Below are positions 47,756 through 57,094 of a DNA stretch of 64,000 nt, piece after piece; positions within the stretch are counted from its first letter, which is position 1, and each line of letters starts with the position of its first letter. The stretch spans positions 62,001-126,000 of the forward strand of contig NZ_QRNF01000001.1 in assembly GCF_003474435.1 (NCBI RefSeq), given 5' to 3'. The DNA comes from Ruminococcus sp. AF46-10NS. Its GTDB lineage: Bacteria > Bacillota > Clostridia > Lachnospirales > Lachnospiraceae. A program made the position numbers and the translations under genes. Under the pieces are notes generated by a model, which was given only the letters and a program-made list of their open reading frames with translations, ran no database searches and was not told where the DNA came from.

Positions 47756-48625
47756 TCAGCTGCAAAGATGACATTTCTCACAGGCAGATGGTGTGGCTGC
47801 ACAGCCGCCAAGAGCAGTCTCACGAAGCTCTGCAGGAAGCTTTTTTCCCACGGCGTACATGGTATCGATCATCTCATCCAGAGGGATAAACTGAGTGATA
47901 CCGGCCAGTGACATTTCCGCTGCGATGAGAGCATTGGAAACACCGGCTGCGTTACGGTTCTGGCAGGGATATTCCACCAGGCCGCCTACGGGGTCGCACA
48001 CAAGTCCGAGCATGTTCATAAGAACCGTGGAAGCAGCATAAGTGCATTGTAAGGGTGTACCGCCAAGAAGCTCTACAGCAGCGGAAGCAGCCATGGCAGA
48101 AGCAATTCCAACCTCAGCCTGGCATCCGCCGACAGCACCGGCAACAGTGGCATTGCGCATGGCAAGATAGCCGATGGCACCTGCATTAAAAAGAGCCTGG
48201 CGGATTTTTTCATCGGAAAAGCCGTAGACCTCCTGAAGAGCAAGCATCAGTCCTGGAACGATCCCGGCACTGCCGGCAGTAGGAGAGGCAACGATAAGTC
48301 CCATGGAAGCGTTAGTCTCCAGAGTTGCCATAGCGTAGGTGATACCTTTTCCAAGGACATTTCCGCACAGACTTTTTCCCTGGTCATGAAATTCGCAGAG
48401 CCTTCGGGCTTCACCGCCGATCAGTCCCCCCATAGATATCACCGGATCTTTGATGGGGGAAAAAGCAGCGTCCTTCATGATCTCCAGAACACGGTTCATG
48501 CGCTGGTTCACGATTTCAGCAGTGGTTTCACCAAGCAGGATCTCACGCTGGCGCATTACTTCGGAAATCGGAAGATTTTTTTCCCGGCAGAGAGCAAGGA
48601 GTTCCTTTGCATTTTTGAAATCCAT
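47756..48625 (-). CDS. sdaAA: L-serine dehydratase, iron-sulfur alpha subunit
   Basis: A 289-residue subunit of the [4Fe-4S] L-serine ammonia-lyase, which converts L-serine to pyruvate and ammonia. Motifs are NASMGLIVASPTAGSAGIVPG, GCQAEVGIASAMAASAA and CDPVGGLVEYPCQNRNA. The C-terminus CATPSACEKCHLC contributes cysteines of the cluster region. The start at 48625 (MDFKNAKELL) is nine bases after AAGGAGG; the ATG at 48634 would touch that site. It is translated after the beta-subunit gene, 20 bases away, in an operon with a cation symporter. Confidence 0.95.
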   Translation of the reverse strand: MDFKNAKELLALCREKNLPISEVMRQREILLGETTAEIVNQRMNRVLEIMKDAAFSPIKDPVISMGGLIGGEARRLCEFHDQGKSLCGNVLGKGITYAMATLETNASMGLIVASPTAGSAGIVPGLMLALQEVYGFSDEKIRQALFNAGAIGYLAMRNATVAGAVGGCQAEVGIASAMAASAAVELLGGTPLQCTYAASTVLMNMLGLVCDPVGGLVEYPCQNRNAAGVSNALIAAEMSLAGITQFIPLDEMIDTMYAVGKKLPAELRETALGGCAATPSACEKCHLCS

Positions 48626-48645
48626 AAAACACATCCTCCTTTTTC

Positions 48646-49314
48646 CTACATCTGAACAACCATGACATCATGGATGTTGGCGTTCCGGTGAATGCTTTCT
48701 ACGATATCTTCAGGGAGATGACCATCGGATTCTACGATCGTATACGCTGTAGTTCCCTTGGACTCTCGGAAAAGACGCATAAAAGCAATGTTAATGTTAC
48801 GTTCACTTAAGCATCTGGTGATGTAGGCCACAACACCGGGGGTATCCTGATGGATCACGATGATCGCGCTGTACTCGCCTGTGAAATCCACTTTTACGTG
48901 GTTGATCTCAACAATGCGAACCTTGCCGCCACCCAGCGATTCACCGCGGACAGTCATTTCCTGTCCCTGGTCATTGACCATATGGATATCCACAGTGTTA
49001 GGATGTACATCCGTTTCTGATTCATTAGGAGTAAAGGAAAAGTCGATACCTCTGTCTCTTGCAATGTCAAAAGAATTCCGGATGCGCATATCATCAGTAG
49101 AAAAGCCCATGATTCCTCCAAGAAGGGCACGGTCAGTACCGTGTCCCTTGTACGTTCTGGCAAAAGATCCGTAGAGGGTGAACTCCACTTTTTTCAGGGG
49201 CGGCATGATCATTTTCTGAGCAAGGAAAGCAATGCGCGCAGCACCTGCGGTATGAGAACTGGAAGGGCCGATCATGTTCGGACCCATAACGTCAAATACA
49301 CTGATAAAAGACAT
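48646..49314 (-). CDS. sdaAB: L-serine dehydratase, iron-sulfur beta subunit
   Basis: A 222-residue subunit with the serine-dehydratase beta domain (FDVMGPNMIGPSSSHTAGAARIA, the signature with the SSSHTxG turn) and a C-terminal ACT domain (YSAIIVIHQDTPGVVAYITRCL) that likely senses serine. This two-gene form is typical of Firmicutes, as opposed to fused SdaA in E. coli. It starts 6 bases after the stop of the symporter gene. Confidence 0.95.
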   Translation of the reverse strand: MSFISVFDVMGPNMIGPSSSHTAGAARIAFLAQKMIMPPLKKVEFTLYGSFARTYKGHGTDRALLGGIMGFSTDDMRIRNSFDIARDRGIDFSFTPNESETDVHPNTVDIHMVNDQGQEMTVRGESLGGGKVRIVEINHVKVDFTGEYSAIIVIHQDTPGVVAYITRCLSERNINIAFMRLFRESKGTTAYTIVESDGHLPEDIVESIHRNANIHDVMVVQM

Positions 49315-49319
49315 TTTAC

Positions 49320-50540
49320 TTAAATCTCCTGTGGTGTTTTTACAATAAATTTCTTATAAATTGTGTCAACGATCACGCCGATAGCATTGTCACCGGATAC
49401 ATTGCAGGCTGTTCCAAAGGAATCCTGTGTGATATAAAGGGCAACCATGATCGCACAGATTGCACCGTCCGGATCACCGGCTTCAGCTCCGAATACCATG
49501 TAAAGGAATGGAAGAGCAGTCATGATGGAACCGCCAGGAGCACCCGGGGAAGCAACCATGGCAACACCAAGAGTCATGATAAATGGAACAACAGTACCAA
49601 GACTGATCGGCAGCTGGTTCATAAGACAAACTGCAGTTGCACAGGCTGTGATGGTGATCATGGAACCAGCCATATGAATGTTTGCACAGAGCGGTACTAC
49701 GAAGTTGCGGATCTGCTCGCACACGCCGTCATTCTTTGCACATTCCAGGTTGACCGGGATGGTAGCTGCGGAAGACTGTGTTCCCAGAGCAGTGGTGTAT
49801 CCCGGAATCTGATTTTTGATCAGAGTGAAAGGATTTTTCTTGCTTACTGTACCTGCGACCAGGAACTGGATGGTAATGCAGATCAGGTGCATGATGATAA
49901 CAACAAGGAATACCTTCCAGAGGATGCTTAAGATCGCAAAGGTTTTTCCGGAGATCGTCATATCTGTAAATGTTCCGCAGATATAAAGCGGAAGCAGCGG
50001 AATGATGATCGTATGAAGAACTTTGTCAATGATCCTGGAAAAGTCGCTCATTCCGTTATAAAGGCTGTTTCCCATTTCTTTTCCACGCATGGAAGAGAGG
50101 CAGAGTCCCATAACAAAGGCAAGGGCAACAGCAGAAAGAGTATCCATGACAGGCTCCAGTGTAATAGAGAAAAACGGTGTCAGGGATGAGTCGGCAGTAG
50201 CTGCGATCTGATCCAGTGCACCTTCACTCATAAAGTGCGGGAACAGATTGGATGATACCAGGTAAGAAGCAGATCCCGCGATCAGAGTGGAACCATAGGC
50301 CAGAGCCACTGTGATCAGAAGAAGCTTACCTGCACCCTGTGAAAGATCTGCAATACCCATAGTTACATAGGCAAGGATCATCAGAGGGATCACGAATTTC
50401 AAAAATGTGCTGAAAAATCCGGAAAGGGTTACAACAAAGCGACAGAAGCCTTCCGGAAGAAACTGGCCGAACAGGATACCTACGATAATGGCAATGATCA
50501 GCTTCGGCACAAGCCCGATCTTGATTTTTTTCTTTTCCAT
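49320..50540 (-). CDS. Dicarboxylate/amino acid:cation symporter, probable serine transporter
   Basis: A 406-residue membrane protein of the DAACS family (GltP/SstT/DctA). It has about eight helices, and re-entrant loop motifs are visible as TALGTQSSAATIPVNL and, towards the end, GGSIMTALPFLYMVFG and DSFGTACNVSGDNAIGVIVD. These proteins move glutamate, aspartate, serine or threonine with Na+ or H+. Since both serine dehydratase subunit genes follow directly, serine (or threonine) uptake is the most likely role. It is the first gene of the operon and is divergent from a LysR regulator. Confidence 0.9.
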   Translation of the reverse strand: MEKKKIKIGLVPKLIIAIIVGILFGQFLPEGFCRFVVTLSGFFSTFLKFVIPLMILAYVTMGIADLSQGAGKLLLITVALAYGSTLIAGSASYLVSSNLFPHFMSEGALDQIAATADSSLTPFFSITLEPVMDTLSAVALAFVMGLCLSSMRGKEMGNSLYNGMSDFSRIIDKVLHTIIIPLLPLYICGTFTDMTISGKTFAILSILWKVFLVVIIMHLICITIQFLVAGTVSKKNPFTLIKNQIPGYTTALGTQSSAATIPVNLECAKNDGVCEQIRNFVVPLCANIHMAGSMITITACATAVCLMNQLPISLGTVVPFIMTLGVAMVASPGAPGGSIMTALPFLYMVFGAEAGDPDGAICAIMVALYITQDSFGTACNVSGDNAIGVIVDTIYKKFIVKTPQEI

Positions 50541-50575
50541 TTGGATTCTTTCCTCCTGAGTATGAAAGTATGCAG

Positions 50576-50612
50576 TTACTATTTAATACAGGATATTGCT
50601 AGTGAATAGTAA
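50576..50612. promoter_or_regulatory. Inverted repeat upstream of the serine operon
   Basis: TTACTATT and AATAGTAA, exact complements, are 21 bases apart and 36 bases upstream of the symporter start. A second palindrome, TGAAAT-A-ATTTCA, lies at 50742-50754 just before the LysR start. Both are candidate regulator sites in the 234-base divergent region. Confidence 0.4.
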
Positions 50613-50670
50613 CATTGTGTGTCGCTGTCACACGGACAGAAAAAATTAGTAAAGTTGCACAAAAGTACGA

Positions 50671-50699
50671 TTGACGTCTTCGTGATTATATTGTAACAT
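50671..50699 (+). promoter_or_regulatory. Promoter of the LysR gene
   Basis: TTGACG and TAACAT with a 17-base spacer, about 75 bases before the regulator start. Confidence 0.45.
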
Positions 50700-50774
50700 T
50701 GATATAATAATAAGGCAAATTCATAGATTTCATTATCATGTTGAAATAATTTCATAGAAAAAAGGTGAAAAATC

Positions 50775-51647
50775 ATGGAAATCCGTCAGCTAGAGACATT
50801 CGTACATGTAGCACAGCTTCAGAGCTTTTCCAGGGCAGCAGAAGTCCTCGGATACTCTCAGTCAGCCATCACTGTCCAGATCCGTCTTCTTGAAAATGAA
50901 CTGGAAACCCGTCTTTTTGACAGAACCGGCAAGCGTGTTGTGCTCACTTCTTCGGGAAAAGAATTCCTGGATCATGCCAACCGGATCTTATATGACATAA
51001 ACAGAGCGCGAAAATCAATGAACGACGATACGGAATTGAAGAACCCGCTGCATATCGGAACCATCGAGTCACTGTGTACAGCCAAGCTTCCCTCTGTTCT
51101 TACCAAATATCGAAGACTTCATCCGAAAGTTAGTCTTCAGGTAACGATTGATACGCCAGAACAGCTGATCAGGATGATGGAGCATAATGGACTGGATCTT
51201 ATTTACATATTGGACACTCCAAGATGGGATCAGAACTGGATCAAAGTAATGGAGAAGGCAGAGCCCGTGGTGTTCGTGGCATCTGCAGATTCGGACTTTG
51301 CAGGAAAAACTCTGAAACTTAACGATATCCTGGAGGAGCCTTTTTTTCTCACAGAGAGGAATGCCAATTACCGGCAGGCCCTGGATCAGCAGCTGGCACT
51401 TAAGAAGCAGGCCCTGTCACCGGTGCTGGAGATCAGCGACACTGCCTTTATCATCCGTATGCTGGAAAAAAATCACGGACTTTCCTTCCTTCCCTATCTG
51501 GCTGTGGAGCGGGATATCAGGAAAGGACGTATCGCTCTTCTTCATGTGGAAGATGTGGAGATATCCATGTACCGGCAGATCTTTTACCATAAGAATAAGT
51601 TTAAGACAAGAGAGATGGAAGAATTTATCAGACTTGCGGCAGAGTGA
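50775..51647 (+). CDS. LysR-family transcriptional regulator
   Basis: A 290-residue LysR protein. The N-terminal winged helix-turn-helix is MEIRQLETFVHVAQLQSFSRAAEVLGYSQ... with QSAITVQIRLLENEL and RLFDRTGKRVVLT. The C-terminal periplasmic-like effector domain begins near NPLHIGTIESL. AAAGGTGAAAAATC precedes the ATG. It is divergent from the serine uptake and dehydratase operon, the usual position for its activator, so it probably senses serine or a related metabolite. Its stop codon sits in the loop of its own terminator. Confidence 0.94.
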   Translation: MEIRQLETFVHVAQLQSFSRAAEVLGYSQSAITVQIRLLENELETRLFDRTGKRVVLTSSGKEFLDHANRILYDINRARKSMNDDTELKNPLHIGTIESLCTAKLPSVLTKYRRLHPKVSLQVTIDTPEQLIRMMEHNGLDLIYILDTPRWDQNWIKVMEKAEPVVFVASADSDFAGKTLKLNDILEEPFFLTERNANYRQALDQQLALKKQALSPVLEISDTAFIIRMLEKNHGLSFLPYLAVERDIRKGRIALLHVEDVEISMYRQIFYHKNKFKTREMEEFIRLAAE

Positions 51648-51662
51648 TCTGCCGCATTTTCT
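51636..51662 (+). terminator. Terminator overlapping the LysR stop codon
   Basis: GCGGCAGA-GTGA-TCTGCCGC followed by ATTTT; the TGA stop (51645-51647) is in the loop. A second hairpin, AGTGAACA/TGTTCACT (51697-51721), follows without a T tract. Confidence 0.8.
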
Positions 51663-51842
51663 GTACGGTTTCACGGGTGAGGTATATGACATGGGGAGTG
51701 AACAGTAAGTTATTGTTCACTGGCAATATTCCGCGAGGTGTTTTTGGTGAGCGAAGGTCACAGAAATTCCAGTGTTGTATCTTGTAAAGCAGATAAAAAT
51801 GTGGCACTATAGATGGTATAAAAAATCAGAGGAGCGATCAAC

Positions 51843-52310
51843 ATGGATTTTACAGAAGAAGCGAAGACACTGGGTTTTTCCGATGCAGCGGTGATGGATA
51901 CAGATAATCTGGTTTTTATGCCGGAGTACCGTGTTTTCTGTGAGGAGAATGCCTGCGGTAATTATGACAAGAACCCTGCATGTCCGCCGGAGAGCGGAAC
52001 TGTGGAAGAGATGAAGGCACGTGCCCTTAAATATGAAAAAACACTGGTGCTTCAGACCACCCAGGACAGCCTTATGGATTATAAGAAGGCGAAGCTTTTT
52101 CACAACAAACTTACCGAAAAGCTTTCAGAAAAAATGAAAGAAGCAGGAAAAACAGACATTCTTATCATGAGTGCAGGTCCGTACAAACATAATTCCTGTA
52201 TGTCTGCCTATTGCGTAAATGCCCAGAAAATGGCAGATGCGGTAAACATGCTTTGTTGGACAGATGACGGAAAGATCCGATATTTTTCCCAGATCCTTTT
52301 CCATGAATAA
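51843..52310 (+). CDS. DUF2284 metal-binding protein
   Basis: A 155-residue cysteine-rich protein of the DUF2284 family. Cysteines are arranged as FCEENACGNYDKNPACPP near residues 36-52 and HNSCMSAYCVNAQKM near 115-130, suggesting iron or iron-sulfur binding. The remainder is an alpha/beta fold with KEAGKTDILIMSAGPYK. No function is established for the family. GAGGAGCGATCAAC precedes the ATG. It stands alone between a LysR gene and a decayed signalling gene. Confidence 0.85.
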   Translation: MDFTEEAKTLGFSDAAVMDTDNLVFMPEYRVFCEENACGNYDKNPACPPESGTVEEMKARALKYEKTLVLQTTQDSLMDYKKAKLFHNKLTEKLSEKMKEAGKTDILIMSAGPYKHNSCMSAYCVNAQKMADAVNMLCWTDDGKIRYFSQILFHE

Positions 52311-52483
52311 AAGATTTTCCGAGTAAATTACTACAGTGTGTCTTTTTGCGCACTTTTTCCACTAAAGAACTGGATATAATAAACAAATTAGAGTAAAATT
52401 TATGTTATATATACGTGCATAACGCATAAAAATGCTGGCTGTGAAATAAACAGTAACGCTAAAAGTCCGGGGGGATCGGAAAA

Positions 52484-53598
52484 ATGAAGAAAAAGATCCG
52501 GATTGAAAAAGTAAGCACCTGGAGCACGGTGATTGCTTTTTTTTCACATTTATATTTTGGGGAATTGCTGTGTGGAGCTGGGGGGAATTTAATACCATCA
52601 AGACAGCGACAGAACAGTATATTACCTGCGAGGATGCGACCAAACAGATGCAGGAGGGGTCTGATTATCTGACGGAGCAGGTACGGCTGTATACCATGAC
52701 AGGTGAGAAGCAGTACATGGATAATTATTTTAAAGAGAAGGAAACCGGTAAAAAAAGAGAAGCTTCCCTGGAGTCCATAAAAAAGAATTTGGCGAAACAG
52801 AAATGTATTATGTGATCCAGGCTGCGTATAAGAACTCTGAAGAATTTAATGAACATTGAATATAAGGCTATGCGTCTGGTAGTGGAAAACACCGGACTTT
52901 CCAGGGAGGCATGGCCGCAGGAAATTCAGGATATCAAACTGTCATATCCGGAAAGCAATCTTTCTGCTACAGGTAAGATGCGTACAGCCCAGCTGCTTGT
53001 AAGTAACAACAGTTATCAGGCTGCCAAAGAACGGATTACCAACAAATGTCAGGAATGTAAATCACTTCTTGCAGACACTACCAGAAATGTTCAGGGAAAA
53101 TCTATTCGTATTTCCAAAGAAATCGTGAAGAAACTGGAAGGCTGTATGGCAGTTCTGGTTGCCTTGATCGTGATCATCAGCGTAATAATACGAAAACTGA
53201 TAGTAAAGCCTCTTCTCAGCTACAACCAGAGTATTAAGAATGGTGAAATTTTTCCTGTGATCGGTGCAGCGGAATTACAGAATCTGGCAGAAACCTATAA
53301 CACCATGTACAGGGATATTCAGGAGACGCAGAAACTGATTCGGCATGAAGCTGAGAATGATGCTCTGACAGAACTTCTGAACAGAAGATATTTTGACAAG
53401 ATCCTCAGGATATATGATGAAGGCAAGAGCTCTTTTGCCCTTCTTCTGAACCCGGAGGATGATCTTCCACCGGTTTCCCTGAGTGTGGGAGCAGCATTTG
53501 CAGACAGAGAGAATCCGGGAGAAAGTATTTTCAAAGATGCGGACAAGGCTCTCTATTATGTGAAAGAGCATGGACGGAACGGCTGCAGTTTTTACTGA
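52484..53598 (+). pseudogene. Decayed membrane diguanylate cyclase lacking the GGDEF core
   Basis: Remnant of a membrane-bound GGDEF protein. It has an N-terminal helix, an extracytoplasmic four-helix-like sensor (TEQYITCEDATKQMQEGSDY), a second helix (MAVLVALIVIISVII), a HAMP-like stretch and the start of a GGDEF domain (AENDALTELLNRRYFDKIL). At about 53445-53452 the sequence jumps from SSFALLL to NPEDDLPPVSLSVGAAF. About 70 residues, including the metal aspartate and the GGDEF motif, are therefore absent in frame. Three further frameshifts break the 5' part: a T missing at 52537-52544, a T missing at 52788-52790 and a T extra at 52845-52847. The deletion means it cannot make c-di-GMP even if the shifts are sequence errors. 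Confidence 0.8.
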
Positions 53599-53628
53599 TA
53601 ACAGGCGGGGAGAAAGGTATGGGAGAGA

Positions 53629-55623
53629 ATGAGTTTATTAGACGGATGTGACATGGAGGAGCTTCTGAGAGAGTCCAGACTGGGATTCTGGAAGATCGAA
53701 TTTGAAGAGAAAGAGGGGGTAACTCCACGTTTTTATGCGGATTCTGTTACAGATGAACTGATGGGGATTTCAGCAGATATGACTCCGGAGGAGCGTTTTC
53801 TGTTCCACAGAGCACATATTCATCAGGATGATATGGAAATGTTCCTGGAATATTCTGATAAACTTTCAGAGGAGCGTACAGAGATCGTTTACCGTTATAT
53901 TCATCCGATAAGTGGCGAAATGTATGTCCGCTGCAGCGGAAAAAGAGATTTTGTGGAAAAAGACAGAGTCTGTATTATAGGATTCCATCAGGATATTTCC
54001 CGGACTGTCCGGATGGAAAAAGAAAAGATGGCAGAGAAACGGCTGGCAGAACAGAATTATACGCTGCGTAAGGAACATCTTCTTCAGAGAGATTACTATA
54101 AAGATCTTCTGGACGTGCAGAACTGTGGGCTGATGGCATATACCTTTCCGGGACATAGGCTGATACATATGAATGCAGAGGCACTGAGGATCTATGGATA
54201 TACAGATATTGCAGAAGTACAGTCCAAACTGGGGCCGATCATAAGGGGAGTATATTATCCGGATCCCGGCACTATTGACAAGCTGAAAGCACTTCGGAAT
54301 GTAGATGATAATGTGGAATATGAATGCATTATCAATAAAGATACAGAGAAGGAATGTCATTCAATGGCAAAAACCCAGATCTTTACAACACCGGACGGTG
54401 AAAGGGCTATTGTCACCACATTTCTGGATGTATCCAGAATGGTCATGCTGAAAGATGCACTGAAACAGGCAGAAGAGGGAAACCGTGCAAAAACGGCTTT
54501 TCTTTTTAATATGTCTCATGATCTCAGAACACCTATGAATGCCATTATTGGTTTTTCAGAGCTGATGAAACGTCACTGGGATAACAGAGAACTGGCGGAG
54601 AATTATCTCTATAAGCTGAAAGAGTCCAGTAACTATCTTCTTGAGATCATCAACAATGTTCTGGAGACAGCGAGAATCGAGAGCGGAAAGGAAGCGCTGC
54701 AGGAATCTGACTGCAATATCAGAAGCCTTTATGAAGATCTTAAGATCATCACAGAAGGCACCCTGGAGAAAAAACATCTGAAATTCGAAAAAAATCTGAG
54801 GATCACTCATGAGAATGTAATCGGTGACCCCCTGAAACTGAAAGAGATATTTGTAAACATATTGGGGAATGCAGTGAAGTATACTCCAGAATATGGAAAA
54901 GTTGTGATGACCATTACAGAGATCGAGCCGGAAAAAGAGGGCTGTGCAACATTTCGAATAGTGATTGGAGATTCAGGCATCGGTATGAAACAGGAATATC
55001 TGGAACATATTTTTGAACCCTTTTCCAGAGAAAAAACATCTTCGGAATCCGGTGTCATCGGAACCGGGCTTGGTCTTTCCATTGTAAAATCTCTTGTGGA
55101 AATGATGAATGGAAGGATTTCTGTTGAAAGCGAAGAAGGCAAAGGAACAAGATTTACAGTTGTTCTTTCACATCCTGTAGCCCAAATTAAGGAACAGGAA
55201 GAAGAAAAAATGCAAAATACAGAAGTTACCTGTGCAGAAGAGCTGAAAGGAAAAAGAATCCTGGTGGCAGAAGACAATGCACTGAATGCAGAGATCATTC
55301 TGACCATTCTGAAAGATTACGGCATAGAGGCAGAGCTTGCCGCGGATGGAGATATTGTCATAGATATGCTGAAGAGAAATCAGGCAGATTATTATGATAT
55401 GATCCTTATGGACATCCAGATGCCACATATGGATGGATATGAGGCAACGAAGGTAATCCGCAGACTTGAAGACAGGAGGGCAGAGATTCCCATTGTGGCC
55501 ATGACAGCCAATGCTTTTGAGGAAGACCGTAAAGCTGCATTTGCGGCAGGAATGAACGGTCACGTTGCGAAACCGATTGAGATATCCCGGCTTCTGGAAA
55601 CTATGGCAGAACTTCTGAACTGA
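53629..55623 (+). CDS. Soluble hybrid histidine kinase with receiver domain
   Basis: A 664-residue cytoplasmic kinase without membrane segments. PAS-like regions lie at about 1-130 and 150-270 (LLRESRLGFWKIEF; LLDVQNCGLMAYTF). The HisKA motif is NMSHDLRTPMNAIIGFSELM near residue 295. An ATP-binding domain follows (LKEIFVNILGNAVKYTPE; GDSGIGMKQEYLEHIF; GTGLGLSIVKSLVEMM). The C-terminal receiver has KRILVAEDNALNAEI, the phospho-acceptor in MILMDIQMPHMDGYEA and VAKPIE. There is no output domain, so an Hpt partner encoded elsewhere is expected. It starts 31 bases after the decayed cyclase and may once have been its partner. Confidence 0.93.
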   Translation: MSLLDGCDMEELLRESRLGFWKIEFEEKEGVTPRFYADSVTDELMGISADMTPEERFLFHRAHIHQDDMEMFLEYSDKLSEERTEIVYRYIHPISGEMYVRCSGKRDFVEKDRVCIIGFHQDISRTVRMEKEKMAEKRLAEQNYTLRKEHLLQRDYYKDLLDVQNCGLMAYTFPGHRLIHMNAEALRIYGYTDIAEVQSKLGPIIRGVYYPDPGTIDKLKALRNVDDNVEYECIINKDTEKECHSMAKTQIFTTPDGERAIVTTFLDVSRMVMLKDALKQAEEGNRAKTAFLFNMSHDLRTPMNAIIGFSELMKRHWDNRELAENYLYKLKESSNYLLEIINNVLETARIESGKEALQESDCNIRSLYEDLKIITEGTLEKKHLKFEKNLRITHENVIGDPLKLKEIFVNILGNAVKYTPEYGKVVMTITEIEPEKEGCATFRIVIGDSGIGMKQEYLEHIFEPFSREKTSSESGVIGTGLGLSIVKSLVEMMNGRISVESEEGKGTRFTVVLSHPVAQIKEQEEEKMQNTEVTCAEELKGKRILVAEDNALNAEIILTILKDYGIEAELAADGDIVIDMLKRNQADYYDMILMDIQMPHMDGYEATKVIRRLEDRRAEIPIVAMTANAFEEDRKAAFAAGMNGHVAKPIEISRLLETMAELLN

Positions 55624-55674
55624 AAAAACTTTCGAATAAAAAGCACGCGATTTTGCTGTTCGAAGGAGGGTATT

Positions 55675-56946
55675 ATGACTGGAAAGTTGAAGAGACAGCG
55701 TTTGCTTACTATGATTTTCGGGGCTTTTGCAATCTTTTTTACAGGCTATCCTCATGTATGGTCTATTTACCAGCCCTATGTGATGGAGCAGGCAGGCTGG
55801 AGTCAGGGACAGGCATCCATGTGCTTTTATCTGGCACTGAGCACTTTTGTATTCGGAAACATCGTGGGTGGAAGGATGCAGAACCATTATAAGGAAAAGA
55901 CTATCGTATGGATCGGTGGCGGGATCTTTGCGGCAGGAATCCTGGCATCCGCATTTCTGATCGTTCCCACACCGCTTCCCATGTATCTCACCTACGGGGT
56001 GATGCAGGGATTTGGACAGGGAATGATCTACACAGTGATCCTGGCAACAGTACAGAGATGGTTCCCGGACCGCACCGGATTCGCTTCCGGTGTTGTGGTA
56101 ACTGCCAACGGACTTTGCGGATTTTTCCTGGCACCACTGAGCCGAAAGCTGCTGGAGGCAGAGGGCGTGCAGAAAACCTTTCTGATCGTCGGGGCAGCCA
56201 TCACAGTGTCCTGGATCCTGTGCGGCATCTTTTTTCAGGCACCCGATAAGAGCCTGGTGAATGCAGGTGGCTCTGCGGCAAAGTCCGGGACACAGGAGGT
56301 GAAGCAGTATACATCCGGAGAGATGATGCGCACAAAGAATTTTTATCTTCTCCTTGCGACCATGTTCTTTGGACTGATTTCTTATTTTATGGTTTCACCG
56401 GTATCCCAGACCTACCAGATCGACCTTGGGATTCCGTCTGCAGTGGCAGTAAGTGCAGTTATGCTTGGCTCCATTGTCAATGCGGGAGCAAGACTGGTGC
56501 TTCCGACACTTGCAGATAAAGCAGGCAGGATTGTCTGCATCAAAGGCGTGCTGATCGTGGCAGTGATCGCTATGGGAGTTCTTACTGTATCCGGATCTCT
56601 GGCAGTAACGGTTGCCATTGTTCTGATGTACGGCTGCTACGGTGGCATCATGGGAAGCTTTCCGTCTCTGACAAGCTCTATTTTCGGAATGAAACACACC
56701 GGGGAAAATTACGGATTCGTCATGTTCGGCATCGTATTTGCAACCTTTGGTGCACCGGCGATCTCCGGTCTGGTGAGCAGCAATGGTTATGAGATGAACG
56801 TGGTATTTGGAATAGGAGCTGTTTTTGCAGTGATCGCATTTGTATGCCTGACTCTGCTTGGACGGAACCTTGTGAAAGAGCATGCCGAAAAATCTGCCGG
56901 AGTAAAGAATGATACAGCACAGATAAGCAAACCACAGGCAGAATAA
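55675..56946 (+). CDS. MFS transporter, oxalate/formate antiporter (OFA) type
   Basis: A 423-residue major facilitator with twelve predicted helices. It has the OFA-like opening RLLTMIFGAFAIFFTGYPHVWSIYQP and GYGVMQGFGQGMIY-like YGVMQGFGQGMIYTVIL. Loop 2-3 is GNIVGGRMQNHYKEK, and the sequence RWFPDRTGFASGVVVTANG is typical of the OFA group, which includes oxalate, formate and other monocarboxylate carriers. The substrate is unknown. GGAGGG precedes the ATG. It is followed by a PucR-type regulator gene, which may control it. Confidence 0.88.
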   Translation: MTGKLKRQRLLTMIFGAFAIFFTGYPHVWSIYQPYVMEQAGWSQGQASMCFYLALSTFVFGNIVGGRMQNHYKEKTIVWIGGGIFAAGILASAFLIVPTPLPMYLTYGVMQGFGQGMIYTVILATVQRWFPDRTGFASGVVVTANGLCGFFLAPLSRKLLEAEGVQKTFLIVGAAITVSWILCGIFFQAPDKSLVNAGGSAAKSGTQEVKQYTSGEMMRTKNFYLLLATMFFGLISYFMVSPVSQTYQIDLGIPSAVAVSAVMLGSIVNAGARLVLPTLADKAGRIVCIKGVLIVAVIAMGVLTVSGSLAVTVAIVLMYGCYGGIMGSFPSLTSSIFGMKHTGENYGFVMFGIVFATFGAPAISGLVSSNGYEMNVVFGIGAVFAVIAFVCLTLLGRNLVKEHAEKSAGVKNDTAQISKPQAE

Positions 56947-57094
56947 GTCTGAATGTAACTGGATGCAGAGCTGTGAGTTGCCGGAATCAGATATTTCTGC
57001 TAGGATAACTGAAGGATGAGAAAATCAGATATTGTTGTTGCCTGTTTATGGAAGAGAGCGTGTGAAATACTGCAAAAATAAGGAGCTGATGCAT

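Noticed and set aside
53629..55623. Phage, CRISPR, tRNA or rRNA content in the accessory-looking 51-58 kb region
   Set aside because: I looked for repeats with regular spacing, cloverleaf ends, rRNA-like stretches and integrase or capsid genes, and saw none.
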